Below are positions 1 through 7,494 of a stretch of DNA of 19,312 nt, one piece after another. The stretch comes from an uncultured Clostridia bacterium. GTDB taxonomy: Bacteria > Bacillota > Clostridia > Oscillospirales > UBA644. The stretch covers positions 1 to 19,312 of the forward strand of contig CAJGDF010000004.1 in assembly GCA_904502105.1 (NCBI GenBank), read 5' to 3'. Position 1 is the first letter of the stretch. Every line of letters starts with the position of its first letter. The position numbers were made by a program, and so were the translations under genes. Below the pieces are notes generated by a model that saw only the letters and a list, made by a program, of their open reading frames with translations, did not search any database and was not told where the DNA came from.

Positions 1-350
1 AGTCTGCCGATAGCAACAGGTTCGCCCTTTATGCCTCTTACGCAGTATTTTTCACACTGAGATTCCTGAGGACAAACTCTACCGCAAACAGCGGGAAGAG
101 AGCTTGTTTTTGAGATTATTTCATAAGCTTTTTCAAAGTTACCTGCAGCGGTCTCTTTGATAAATTCGGGAATATTTATTGAAACGGGACAACCCTGAGT
201 ACAGGGTCTGTTTTTACAGTTGAGGCAGCGTGCGGCTTCATCAAGCGCCTGCTGTTCAGTGTAACCGAGGGCAACCTCATCGAAATTTTTATTTCTGATA
301 TCCGCTTCCTGAGAGGGCATCGGATTTTTAACGGGAGACATATTAGCCAT
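1..350 (-). CDS. nfnB: NfnB / glutamate synthase small-subunit-like NADPH oxidoreductase, N-terminal part
   Basis: Only the first 116 codons are present; the gene runs off the left edge. The protein begins MANMSPVKNPMPSQ and carries the two cysteine clusters of the GltD/NfnB N-terminal domain: CLNCKNRPCTQGCP (about residues 42-55) and CGRVCPQESQCEKYC (about 90-104), which in the family hold [4Fe-4S] clusters. The FAD and NADPH domains would lie outside the window. It lies 9 bp after the nfnA stop, with GAGG overlapping that stop as ribosome binding site, so the two are co-translated. Because nfnA is adjacent, NfnB (large subunit of NADH-dependent reduced ferredoxin:NADP+ oxidoreductase, an electron-bifurcating cytoplasmic flavoenzyme) is preferred over a true GltD partner of glutamate synthase. 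The family call is firm; the NfnB assignment rests on context. Confidence 0.88.
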   Translation of the reverse strand, partial: MANMSPVKNPMPSQEADIRNKNFDEVALGYTEQQALDEAARCLNCKNRPCTQGCPVSINIPEFIKETAAGNFEKAYEIISKTSSLPAVCGRVCPQESQCEKYCVRGIKGEPVAIGR

Positions 351-359
351 ACTCGGACC

Positions 360-1187
360 TCAATTCATATTATGTAATCTGCAGGATTTTTCATGTTCAA
401 ATTCTTTGTACATGGTATTTCTGCGCATTGCTTCGTCAAAATCTACTTCATGACCGTCAAAATCGGGACCGTCAACGCAGGCAAATTTCATTTTACCGCC
501 AACGGTAAGACGGCAACCGCCGCACATACCTGTACCGTCGATCATAATGGGGTTCATGCTTACAACGGTTTTTATTCCGTATTCTTTTGTAAGCTTAGAA
601 ACGAATTTCATCATAACAAGCGGTCCGATAGCGATAACTTCATCGTAATTTGCGCCTGCTTCGATAAGATTTTTGAGAGCGTCCGTAACAAGACCCTTTT
701 CGCCGTAAGAGCCGTCGTCTGTCATAATAACGAGCTTTTCGCTTGCGGCTGTGAATTCTTCTTCAAGAAATACAAGATCTTTATTTCTGAAACCAACGAT
801 AAAATCAACGGATGCACCGAGCTTTGTAAGTTTTTTTGCAATGGGGTAAGCAATAGCGCAGCCTACACCGCCGCCTACTACAGCGACCTTTTTAAGACCG
901 TCTGTTTCAGTTGCTTTACCGAGAGGACCTGCAACGTCGTGGATATATTCGCCTTCGGGAATGGCGTTGAGATCTGCGGTTGTTCCGCCAACGATCTGAA
1001 CGATAACGGTAACTGTGCCCTTTTCGCGATCAAAATCTGCGATAGTAAGAGGGATACGTTCGCTGTTTTCGTTAGGACGGAGTATTACAAACTGACCCGG
1101 TTCTGCCTTTTTAGCAATAAGAGGAGCTTCAAAGGTAAAGAGGGTAACAGTCGGGTTAAGATGACGTTTTTCAATTAACTTATTCAT
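360..1187 (-). CDS. nfnA: NfnA, ferredoxin-NADP+ oxidoreductase subunit alpha
   Basis: A 275-residue cytoplasmic flavoprotein of the dihydroorotate dehydrogenase electron-transfer / sulfide dehydrogenase subunit family. Visible motifs are the FAD-binding RIPLTIAD (44-51), the NAD(H)-binding VVGGGVGCA (103-111) and the C-terminal [2Fe-2S] site DGTGMCGGC (217-225) with Cys237. Asp217 sits where NfnA is known to use an aspartate as the fourth cluster ligand. With NfnB it would couple NADH and reduced ferredoxin oxidation to NADP+ reduction. The ATG has AGGG upstream. It is the middle gene of a leftward operon, 29 bp after the nanA stop and 9 bp before nfnB. Length fits the family. A PyrK-like partner of dihydroorotate dehydrogenase is the alternative, but the nfnB neighbour argues against it. 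Confidence 0.9.
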   Translation of the reverse strand: MNKLIEKRHLNPTVTLFTFEAPLIAKKAEPGQFVILRPNENSERIPLTIADFDREKGTVTVIVQIVGGTTADLNAIPEGEYIHDVAGPLGKATETDGLKKVAVVGGGVGCAIAYPIAKKLTKLGASVDFIVGFRNKDLVFLEEEFTAASEKLVIMTDDGSYGEKGLVTDALKNLIEAGANYDEVIAIGPLVMMKFVSKLTKEYGIKTVVSMNPIMIDGTGMCGGCRLTVGGKMKFACVDGPDFDGHEVDFDEAMRRNTMYKEFEHEKSCRLHNMN

Positions 1188-1216
1188 AAAAGATTGACCC
1201 TATTTCTGTGTATATT

Positions 1217-2089
1217 TTATTTATTGATGATTTCAAAAATTTCTTTTGCGGCAATTTTCTGCGCCTCTGTCGTTTCGGCAAAAGGTCTGCGACAGCCGTA
1301 AGACTCTATACCGTAAAGAGCAACGACTTCTTTGAGAGTCTGATAAATGCCTGCCTTGAGAAGCTTATCAATAACTTCATTCATCTTCTTCTGCATTTCG
1401 AGAGCTTTAGGGATCTCGTTATTCTGCGCGAGAGTAAAAACCTCTTTTGCCCAATTGCCGATAATATTGTACGTACTGCCTATAGCACCGTCTGTGCCGA
1501 GAATTGCGGCGGAAAGAAGTGCTTCATCAACCCCCGAATAGATGACCGCATCGGGGAATGCTGTGCGGATACGTTCAAGGAAGAAATAATCCTGTGCAGA
1601 GTTTTTTACACCTATAATATTTCCGTGAGCAAAAAGCTTTGCAAAATCAGCCATTGTAAGGCTTACGGAAGTTAGCACGGGGATGTTGTAAACAACAAGC
1701 GGAAGCTTTGACTTTTCTGCAAGACGGAGATAATAATCAACGACTTCAGCGTTCGTAAACTTATAATAAAACGGAGTGACCGCGGAAACGGCATCGTAAC
1801 CGCATTCATAAGAATGTTCGGCAAGATCGTATACTTCTTCAACGACATTTGAGCCGATATGAGCGATAAGACTCGCTCTTCCGTCGGCTGCCTTTGCGGC
1901 AGCGGTAAGAACGGATTTTTTCTGTGAGTGGCTCATCAAAAAATTTTCGCCTGTACTTCCGCAGACATAAAGGCCGTCAGCACTGCAGTTTGTTATAACA
2001 TGATCCGTAAGTTTTTCTATTGCGGAAACATGAGGATCACCGTTTTCATTAAAAAGAGTGAGAAGTGCGGGATAAATACCTTTTTTCAT
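1217..2089 (-). CDS. nanA: N-acetylneuraminate lyase (DapA superfamily aldolase)
   Basis: About 290 residues, a class I aldolase TIM barrel of the DHDPS/NAL superfamily. Counting from MKKGIYPALL, the pyruvate-carboxylate loop is GSTGE (44-48), the proton-relay tyrosine is Tyr134 in VVYNIP and the Schiff-base lysine is Lys162 in GVKNS. N-acetylneuraminate lyase rather than dihydrodipicolinate synthase is favoured by Ser-Thr instead of Thr-Thr in the loop, by DAVSAVTPFYY and GAIGSTYNIIG, which closely resemble E. coli NanA as I recall it, and by the lack of the DHDPS arginine after YNIP. The expected reaction is sialic acid to ManNAc plus pyruvate. The reading frame is open further upstream to a TTG at 2110, but GGAGG lies inside that stretch, so the start is ATG 2089 (spacing 10) or ATG 2095 (spacing 4). 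First gene of the nanA-nfnA-nfnB operon. No other nan gene is in the window. Confidence 0.85.
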   Translation of the reverse strand: MKKGIYPALLTLFNENGDPHVSAIEKLTDHVITNCSADGLYVCGSTGENFLMSHSQKKSVLTAAAKAADGRASLIAHIGSNVVEEVYDLAEHSYECGYDAVSAVTPFYYKFTNAEVVDYYLRLAEKSKLPLVVYNIPVLTSVSLTMADFAKLFAHGNIIGVKNSAQDYFFLERIRTAFPDAVIYSGVDEALLSAAILGTDGAIGSTYNIIGNWAKEVFTLAQNNEIPKALEMQKKMNEVIDKLLKAGIYQTLKEVVALYGIESYGCRRPFAETTEAQKIAAKEIFEIINK

Positions 2090-2129
2090 AAACATCTGTC
2101 CTCCGTTCAAATATTATCAACCACATTAA

Positions 2130-2158
2130 ATTATAGCACAATTACATATAAAAGTCAA
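2130..2158 (-). promoter_or_regulatory. Sigma-A promoter of the nanA-nfnAB operon
   Basis: On the minus strand, TTGACT (2158-2153), a 17-bp spacer and TATAAT (2135-2130), with TG one base before the -10 (extended -10). Transcription should start near 2123, about 30 nt before the nanA start. Confidence 0.85.
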
Positions 2159-2250
2159 CAGTCGGACAAAAAATTCGGAACAGGTGTTTTTAATATTTTT
2201 ATTACAAAACAAAATATATCGTTTTTTCTTCAAAAATTTCGATCAGGGAC

Positions 2251-2279
2251 TTGAAAAACAACGCAAAAAATGCTATAAT
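2251..2279 (+). promoter_or_regulatory. Sigma-A promoter of yigZ
   Basis: TTGAAA (2251-2256), a 17-bp spacer and TATAAT (2274-2279), preceded by TGC (extended -10). The start site should be near 2286. This excludes the ATG at 2284 as the yigZ start and implies a leader of about 80 nt. It is divergent from the nanA promoter, with about 90 bp between the two -35 boxes. No clear operator palindrome was seen in that stretch. Confidence 0.85.
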
Positions 2280-2341
2280 TTAAATGTATGTACAACAGCT
2301 AAGATCAGATGTGCATACAATGATGTTATTTTACGAAAAGG

Positions 2342-2354
2342 GCGGAATATCCGC
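2342..2354 (+). promoter_or_regulatory. Small hairpin between a purine-rich SD-like stretch and the yigZ start
   Basis: GCGGA and TCCGC form a 5-bp stem around the loop ATA. AAAAGG (2336-2341) abuts the stem on the 5' side and 10 nt separate the stem from ATG 2365. Folding would bring the SD-like stretch to normal spacing. No U-tract follows, so it is not a terminator. Confidence 0.35.
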
Positions 2355-2364
2355 GATCGGAAAT

Positions 2365-2985
2365 ATGATAACTGTAGGAAGAAATATAATAACTGAATTT
2401 ACAGAAAAAAAATCAGTATTTATCGGACAGACATTTTACGTTTCAACAGAAAAAGAAGCGGAAGAAGCAATAATGTCCGTAAAAAAAGAACATCCCGATG
2501 CAACACACGTATGCCATGCGTATATCCTAAGAGAAAATTCGTTGCAGAGATTTTCCGATGACGGTGAGCCTTCGGGAACTGCCGGAATGCCGATACTTCA
2601 CGTAATTTCAGCAAAAAAATTATGTGACACGTTAATAACGGTAACACGTTATTTCGGCGGTATTCTTCTCGGTGCGGGAGGACTTGTAAGAGCGTATTCA
2701 CGTTCCGCATCCGAAGCAATCGAAGAAGCAGGAATTGCAGACATAGCTCCTTTTACGGAATTTTCTATGGAATACGGATACGATCTTCACAGCCAGATGG
2801 AGAGAGCAGTTCTTCTTTCGGGCGCGGAGATCACGGACAGGCAATTCACGGAAAATGTAAAGATCTGTGCTGTAATCAGATCAGACGAATACGATAAGCT
2901 TTGCGGAGAATTGAAGAGTGTATGGCATAAAAACATTGTGATCGAAAAGATCGATACTGTTGAAAGACGCCTGCTTCGCGAATAA
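2365..2985 (+). CDS. yigZ: YigZ family protein (UPF0029 / IMPACT N-terminal domain)
   Basis: 206 residues from ATG 2365, matching the usual length of about 205-215. The N-terminal IMPACT/UPF0029 domain shows FTEKKSVFIG (12-21), ATHVCHAY (46-53), DDGEPSGTAGMP (65-76) and RYFGGILLGAGGLVRAYS (95-112). The C-terminal ferredoxin-like fold domain (DUF1949 type) follows. Its biochemical role is not established; eukaryotic IMPACT proteins act on translation control, so a ribosome- or RNA-related role is only a guess. The frame is open back to an ATG at 2284, but that codon lies at or before the predicted transcription start, and family members begin near the MITVGRNIITEF segment. The ribosome binding site is weak unless the leader hairpin counts. 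Expressed alone from its own promoter, divergent from nanA. Confidence 0.88.
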   Translation: MITVGRNIITEFTEKKSVFIGQTFYVSTEKEAEEAIMSVKKEHPDATHVCHAYILRENSLQRFSDDGEPSGTAGMPILHVISAKKLCDTLITVTRYFGGILLGAGGLVRAYSRSASEAIEEAGIADIAPFTEFSMEYGYDLHSQMERAVLLSGAEITDRQFTENVKICAVIRSDEYDKLCGELKSVWHKNIVIEKIDTVERRLLRE

Positions 2986-3041
2986 AATCGATAAATAATA
3001 TATTTAATTGCGAAATTATTGTAAAAAACAAAAAATTCCAC

Positions 3042-3070
3042 TTGCAAACAGACTTAAAATAGTGTAGAAT
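3042..3070 (+). promoter_or_regulatory. Promoter of the pur operon
   Basis: TTGCAA (3042-3047), a 17-bp spacer and TAGAAT (3065-3070). Transcription should start near 3077, leaving a leader of about 58 nt before purE, too short for a purine riboswitch, and none of its conserved core was seen. The same -35 and -10 hexamers with the same spacer occur before the ferredoxin gene at 16696-16724. Confidence 0.75.
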
Positions 3071-3134
3071 AATATTGTATATTGTTTTTGAAACACAGTT
3101 TAATTTTGATATGAAATCAGCAGGAGAAAAAACG

Positions 3135-3632
3135 ATGAAAAAAGTTGCAATCATCATGGGAAGCGACAGCGACCTTCCCGTACTCAAGCCGGCGTTCAGA
3201 ACACTCGAAAAATTCGGTATCGAATACACCGTGAAAGTTCTCTCCGCACACCGCACACCCGATCAGGCGGCTGACTTTTCCAAAAACGCAAAAGCAAACG
3301 GCTATGCATGCCTTATCTGCGCAGCAGGCAAAGCGGCACATCTTGCAGGTGTAATGGCCGCACATACTGCTCTTCCCGTTATCGGCATTCCCGTTAAGAG
3401 TTCAACAATGGACGGACTCGACAGTCTTCTTTCCACCGTTCAGATGCCCAAAGGTGTTCCCGTTGCTACCGTTGCAATCGACGGCGCTGAAAATGCAGCT
3501 CTTCTTGCAGTTCAGATGATGGGCATAAGCGACGAAGATCTTTACAACAAGTTTGTTGAATACAAAGAAAAAATGGCATCGGATATTCTCGAAAAAGATG
3601 CTAAGATCCAGCAGCTTGCAGAAGAAAAATAA
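3135..3632 (+). CDS. purE: PurE, N5-carboxyaminoimidazole ribonucleotide mutase
   Basis: 165 residues, a flavodoxin-like PurE subunit. Visible are MGSDSDLPVL (8-17), the substrate-binding SAHRTPD (37-43), AGKAAHLAGVMAA (64-76), and DSLLSTVQMPKGVPVATVAI, the class I signature. It would isomerise N5-CAIR to CAIR in de novo purine synthesis. In the glycine-rich loop the usual AGGAAHLPG reads AGKAAHLAG, a mild departure from E. coli PurE. The start is ATG 3135, with GGAG eight bases upstream; the frame is open to 3075, but that is at the predicted transcription start. First gene of purE-purC-purM-purN. No purK is in the window, although class I PurE normally acts after PurK. Confidence 0.92.
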   Translation: MKKVAIIMGSDSDLPVLKPAFRTLEKFGIEYTVKVLSAHRTPDQAADFSKNAKANGYACLICAAGKAAHLAGVMAAHTALPVIGIPVKSSTMDGLDSLLSTVQMPKGVPVATVAIDGAENAALLAVQMMGISDEDLYNKFVEYKEKMASDILEKDAKIQQLAEEK

Positions 3633-3681
3633 CAGATAACCGAAGTAACAGATTATTTCATAAAACAAAGAGGTAAAAATT

Positions 3682-4389
3682 ATGAAAAAAGAACAGTTAT
3701 ACGAGGGCAAAGCAAAGAAAGTCTATGCTACCGATGTTTATGACGAGCTTATAGTTGACTATAAAGACGATGCCACAGCGTTCAACGGCCTCAAAAAAGG
3801 TACCATTGAAGGCAAAGGCCTTATCAATAACAGAGTTACAAACCACCTCATGAAAATGCTTGAAGAAAAAGGTATTCCCACCCATTTCATCAAGGAACTT
3901 TCCGACCGTGAAACTCTCGTTAAAAGAGTAACCATCGTTCCTCTTGAAGTTATCGTAAGAAACATTGCTGCAGGCTCTCTTTCCAAACGTCTCGGTCTTC
4001 CCGAGGGCACAAAGCTTACTTCAACAGTTCTCGAATACTGCTATAAAAACGACGATCTCGGCGACCCGATGATCAACGATTACCATATCGCGGCTATGCA
4101 GCTTGCTACCGCTGAAGAAGTTAAAACAATTGCTGACTACTCTTTAAAGATCAATCAGTTCCTTACGGAATACCTTGCTGACCTCAACATCGAACTCGTT
4201 GACTTCAAACTCGAATTCGGTCGTCTTTCCGACGGTACAATCGTTCTCGCTGACGAAATTTCTCCCGATACCTGCCGTTTCTGGGACAGCAAGACACATG
4301 AAAAACTCGACAAAGACCGTTTCCGCAGAGACCTCGGTAATGTTGAAGACGCATATCAGGAAATCATGAAGAGACTTATGGGCGAATAA
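3682..4389 (+). CDS. purC: PurC, SAICAR synthase
   Basis: 235 residues, the usual bacterial length. It contains the ATP-binding [12 protein letters not shown] near the N-terminus, [38 protein letters not shown] (about 92-109) and [11 protein letters not shown] (about 193-203), all SAICAR synthetase signatures. It joins CAIR and aspartate with ATP in the cytoplasm to give SAICAR. AGAGG lies eight bases before the ATG. Second gene of the operon, 49 bp after purE and 45 bp before purM. In many Clostridia purF follows purC; here purM follows directly. Confidence 0.95.
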   Translation: MKKEQLYEGKAKKVYATDVYDELIVDYKDDATAFNGLKKGTIEGKGLINNRVTNHLMKMLEEKGIPTHFIKELSDRETLVKRVTIVPLEVIVRNIAAGSLSKRLGLPEGTKLTSTVLEYCYKNDDLGDPMINDYHIAAMQLATAEEVKTIADYSLKINQFLTEYLADLNIELVDFKLEFGRLSDGTIVLADEISPDTCRFWDSKTHEKLDKDRFRRDLGNVEDAYQEIMKRLMGE

Positions 4390-4434
4390 GCCGTAGGTTT
4401 TTCAAAAAATATAATTTACGGAGATATAGATATT

Positions 4435-5484
4435 ATGAGCAATTCAAGTCACAGCGCAAGCTATGCAGCTGCAGGCGTTGACGTTACTGCAGGTTACAAA
4501 AGCGTAGAATTGATGAAAAATCATGTTAAAAGCACTTTCACTTCCGGTGTTCTTCAGGACATCGGCGGTTTCGGCGGACTTTTTGCACCCGATTTTTCGG
4601 GTATGAGCGAACCCGTACTCGTTTCCGGTACTGACGGATGCGGTACTAAGGTTAAAATGGCTATCCTTATGGACAAGCATGACACTATCGGCATCGATGC
4701 TGTTGCTATGTGTGTAAACGACATTATCTGCTGCGGTGCAAAGCCTCTTTTCTTCCTCGACTATATTGCTTGCGGCAAAAACTATCCCGAAAAGATCGCT
4801 GCAATCGTTTCAGGCGTTGCTGAAGGCTGCAGACAGTCCGGCGCTGCTCTTATCGGCGGTGAAACAGCAGAACATCCCGGTCTTATGCCCGAAGAAGATT
4901 ACGACCTTGCAGGTTTTGCTGTGGGCGTTGTTGATAAGAAAAAAGTTCTCGACAACACCAGAATGGCAGAAGGCGATGTTGTTATTGCAGTTGCATCCAG
5001 CGGTATTCATTCAAACGGCTTCTCTCTTGTAAGAAAAGTATTCAATATCGACAACAACGGTCCCGAACTTTACACCGCAAGAGAAGAACTCGGCGGCAAA
5101 TCCATTGCAGAAACCGTTTTGACCCCCACCAGAATTTACGTTAAGAGCGTTATGGCTCTTCTTGAAAAAGTTGACGTTAAGGGTATCAGCCATATCACAG
5201 GCGGCGGCTTCTACGAAAACATTCCCAGAGCTATTCCCGAAGGACTTACCGCAAACATCAATAAGTCTGCAGTAAAAGTTCTCCCCATATTTGACCTTAT
5301 CGCAAAAGAAGGCAACATCCCCGAAAGAGATATGTACAATACATACAACATGGGTGTAGGTCTTTGTATCGTTGTTCCCGCAAACGAAGTTGATAAAGCA
5401 ATTGAGATACTCAAAGAAAACGGCGAAGATGCTTACGTTATCGGCGACATTGTTAAAGGCGACGAAGGCGTGGTACTCAACTGA
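4435..5484 (+). CDS. purM: PurM, phosphoribosylformylglycinamidine cyclo-ligase (AIR synthase)
   Basis: 349 residues, full length for the family. It shows [26 protein letters not shown] (63-75), [20 protein letters not shown] (81-100), [20 protein letters not shown] and [16 protein letters not shown], characteristic of the AIR synthase ATP-binding fold. It closes FGAM to aminoimidazole ribonucleotide using ATP. GGAG lies 11 bases upstream of the ATG. Its stop overlaps the purN start (TGATG), implying translational coupling. Confidence 0.95.
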   Translation: MSNSSHSASYAAAGVDVTAGYKSVELMKNHVKSTFTSGVLQDIGGFGGLFAPDFSGMSEPVLVSGTDGCGTKVKMAILMDKHDTIGIDAVAMCVNDIICCGAKPLFFLDYIACGKNYPEKIAAIVSGVAEGCRQSGAALIGGETAEHPGLMPEEDYDLAGFAVGVVDKKKVLDNTRMAEGDVVIAVASSGIHSNGFSLVRKVFNIDNNGPELYTAREELGGKSIAETVLTPTRIYVKSVMALLEKVDVKGISHITGGGFYENIPRAIPEGLTANINKSAVKVLPIFDLIAKEGNIPERDMYNTYNMGVGLCIVVPANEVDKAIEILKENGEDAYVIGDIVKGDEGVVLN

Positions 5485-6089
5485 TGGCTATAAAGAATAT
5501 TGCCGTTTTGGTTTCGGGCGGCGGAACAAACCTTCAGGCACTTATCGACGCTGAAAAGAACGGTATAATCAAAAGCGGACGTATCTGCGTTGTTGTTTCA
5601 AGCAAACCCGGAGTTTATGCTCTTGAGCGTGCAGAAAAAGCAGGCATTCCCAACTTTGTTGCGGAAAAGGCTAAGTTCGGCGACGATACCGAAGCGTTCG
5701 GAAACGAAATCAAGAAATATCTGAATGAATATAAAGCAGATGTTATCGTACTCGCAGGATTTTTATCCAAGCTTTCCGAAAGTCTTTGCGAAGAATATAA
5801 GGACAGGATCCTCAACGTGCATCCTGCCCTTATCCCCTCTTTTTGCGGCAAAGGTTTTTACGGATTGCATGTTCACGAGGCAGCACTTGCATACGGCGTA
5901 AAAGTCAGCGGCGCTACAGTGCATCTCGTTGACAGCGAATACGACCACGGCAGGATCATTATGCAGAAGGCAGTTGAAGTATGTGAGGGAGACACTCCCG
6001 AAACACTTCAGCAGAGAATAATGGTTCAGGCTGAACATATAATTCTGCCGCAGGCTGTTGAAAAGCTCTGTGCGGAATTAGGCGAATAA
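5484..6089 (+). CDS. purN: PurN, phosphoribosylglycinamide formyltransferase
   Basis: 201 residues. SGGGTNLQAL (11-20) binds the GAR phosphate in the family; LNVHPALIPSF holds the catalytic Asn and His; and VDSEYDHGRIIMQ holds the catalytic Asp. It transfers a formyl group from 10-formyl-THF to GAR. The start codon overlaps the purM stop by one base and has no independent ribosome binding site, so translation is probably coupled. Last purine gene here; purH and purD, which usually follow in Clostridia, are absent, and rnfC begins 31 bp downstream. Confidence 0.93.
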   Translation: MAIKNIAVLVSGGGTNLQALIDAEKNGIIKSGRICVVVSSKPGVYALERAEKAGIPNFVAEKAKFGDDTEAFGNEIKKYLNEYKADVIVLAGFLSKLSESLCEEYKDRILNVHPALIPSFCGKGFYGLHVHEAALAYGVKVSGATVHLVDSEYDHGRIIMQKAVEVCEGDTPETLQQRIMVQAEHIILPQAVEKLCAELGE

Positions 6090-6120
6090 ACTTTCATATT
6101 ATAAAACTGGGGGTATTAAT

Positions 6121-7428
6121 TTGGCATTTACTTTTAAAGGCGGTATCCATCCCGACTATAACAAAGAAAGAACATATGCAAGCCCCATTGAAGTTTTACC
6201 CCCGACAGAGGAAATGTATGTTCCTCTGTCTCAACATATAGGAGCACCGTGTATCCCGACAGTTAAGCCCGGAGATTACGTAAAGATGGGACAGGTCATT
6301 GCAGACAACACAGTAGCGATGTCCTGCCCTATTCACTCTCCTGTTTCGGGTAAATTCAAGGGCGTGATCCAGCATTGGCATCCATCGGGCACACGTCAGG
6401 CAACAATGCTTATCGAAAACGACGGTCTTGATACCGTTGACGAAACATTGCAGCCATACGAAGATGATCTTGACGACCTTACCCCGTCAGACATAATAAA
6501 TTATGCGAGAGAATCGGGAACAGTAGGCATGGGCGGCGCAGGATTTCCGCTGCATGTAAAACTCAGAACGGCTCTCGATAAAAAGATCGAAACGATAATA
6601 ATAAACGGTGCGGAATGCGAACCGTTTATAACGGCGGACCACCGCGCGATGGTTGAATATCCGAGAACAATAATAAACGGCGTTAAACTTATAATGAAAT
6701 GTTTAAACAAAGATAACGCCATAATTGCAATAGAATCAAACAAACCCGACGCTATTGCAACGATGTCTCACGCCGCGGAAGATTCAGATATAACAATAGT
6801 GGAACTTCCCACCAAATATCCTCAGGGCGGCGAGAAACAACTTATCAAAGCAATCACCGGAAGAGAAATCCCTCCGGGGAAACTTCCTATGGATATAGGA
6901 TGTGCTGTGTTTAACGTTGACACATGCGCATCTCTCTACAGATATATAACAAAAGGCAGACCGCTTATCAAAAGAGTCTGCACTGTATCGGGTTCTGCGG
7001 TAAGAAGCCCGAAAAATCTCCTTGTAAGAATCGGAACCCCGTACTATGCTCTTTTTGAACATTGCGACGGATTTACAGATGACCCTTACAAGATAATATC
7101 AGGCGGCCCGATGATGGGTTCCGCTCAACATTCTATTGAAACTCCCGTTGTTAAAAACACATCGGCACTGCTTGCGTTCTGCGCAGACGAAGAAGGTTTT
7201 GAAAAAGAACCCGTATGTATTCGCTGCGGGAAATGTATAGAAGTCTGTCCGATGCGTCTCATGCCGACATATCTTTATCAGCATGCTTTGGCAGGAGAGT
7301 TTACCGAATGTAAAAAACTCAACGTAACAGACTGCATCGAATGCGGATGCTGTTCATACGTATGCCCCGGAAAGCTTCATCTTGTTCAAGCAATGAGAAT
7401 GGCAAAAGGCAATATTCCGAAAAACTGA
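6121..7428 (+). CDS. rnfC: RnfC, ferredoxin:NAD+ oxidoreductase (Rnf) peripheral subunit
   Basis: 435 residues, the short clostridial form without the long C-terminal repeats of proteobacterial RnfC. It contains the flavin/NADH-site motifs GMGGAGFPLHVKL (136-148) and NGAECEPFITADHRAM (162-177), then two [4Fe-4S] motifs: Cys366, 369, 372, 376 and Cys405, 408, 411, 415. RnfC is the cytoplasmic face of the Rnf complex and is thought to carry the NAD(H) site. The start is TTG 6121, with GGGGG seven bases upstream; no nearby in-frame ATG fits. It begins 31 bp after purN with no clear terminator or promoter between, so it may be transcribed together with the pur genes. Confidence 0.93.
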   Translation: MAFTFKGGIHPDYNKERTYASPIEVLPPTEEMYVPLSQHIGAPCIPTVKPGDYVKMGQVIADNTVAMSCPIHSPVSGKFKGVIQHWHPSGTRQATMLIENDGLDTVDETLQPYEDDLDDLTPSDIINYARESGTVGMGGAGFPLHVKLRTALDKKIETIIINGAECEPFITADHRAMVEYPRTIINGVKLIMKCLNKDNAIIAIESNKPDAIATMSHAAEDSDITIVELPTKYPQGGEKQLIKAITGREIPPGKLPMDIGCAVFNVDTCASLYRYITKGRPLIKRVCTVSGSAVRSPKNLLVRIGTPYYALFEHCDGFTDDPYKIISGGPMMGSAQHSIETPVVKNTSALLAFCADEEGFEKEPVCIRCGKCIEVCPMRLMPTYLYQHALAGEFTECKKLNVTDCIECGCCSYVCPGKLHLVQAMRMAKGNIPKN

Positions 7429-7494
7429 CCGTTTCAAAAGCTTTAACAATCAAGAAGTCGAAAAAAACAATTTATACTGACCGGAGGATCTATT

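Noticed and set aside
393..1178. Long plus-strand open frame of 261 codons opposite nfnA
   Set aside because: Cys/Phe/Asn-rich translation with no motif and no ribosome binding site; it is the antisense shadow of a clearly conserved gene.
1208..1675. Plus-strand open frame opposite nanA
   Set aside because: No recognisable domain and fully explained as antisense to nanA, whose catalytic motifs are intact.
2284..2364. ATG 2284 as the start of yigZ
   Set aside because: It lies at or before the transcription start predicted from the 2251-2279 promoter, and the extra 27 residues do not match the family N-terminus.
3075..3134. Upstream in-frame extension of purE to 3075
   Set aside because: It begins at the predicted transcription start; ATG 3135 has a well-spaced GGAG and the standard PurE N-terminus.
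3077..3134. Purine riboswitch in the purE leader
   Set aside because: The leader is under 60 nt and lacks the conserved aptamer core.
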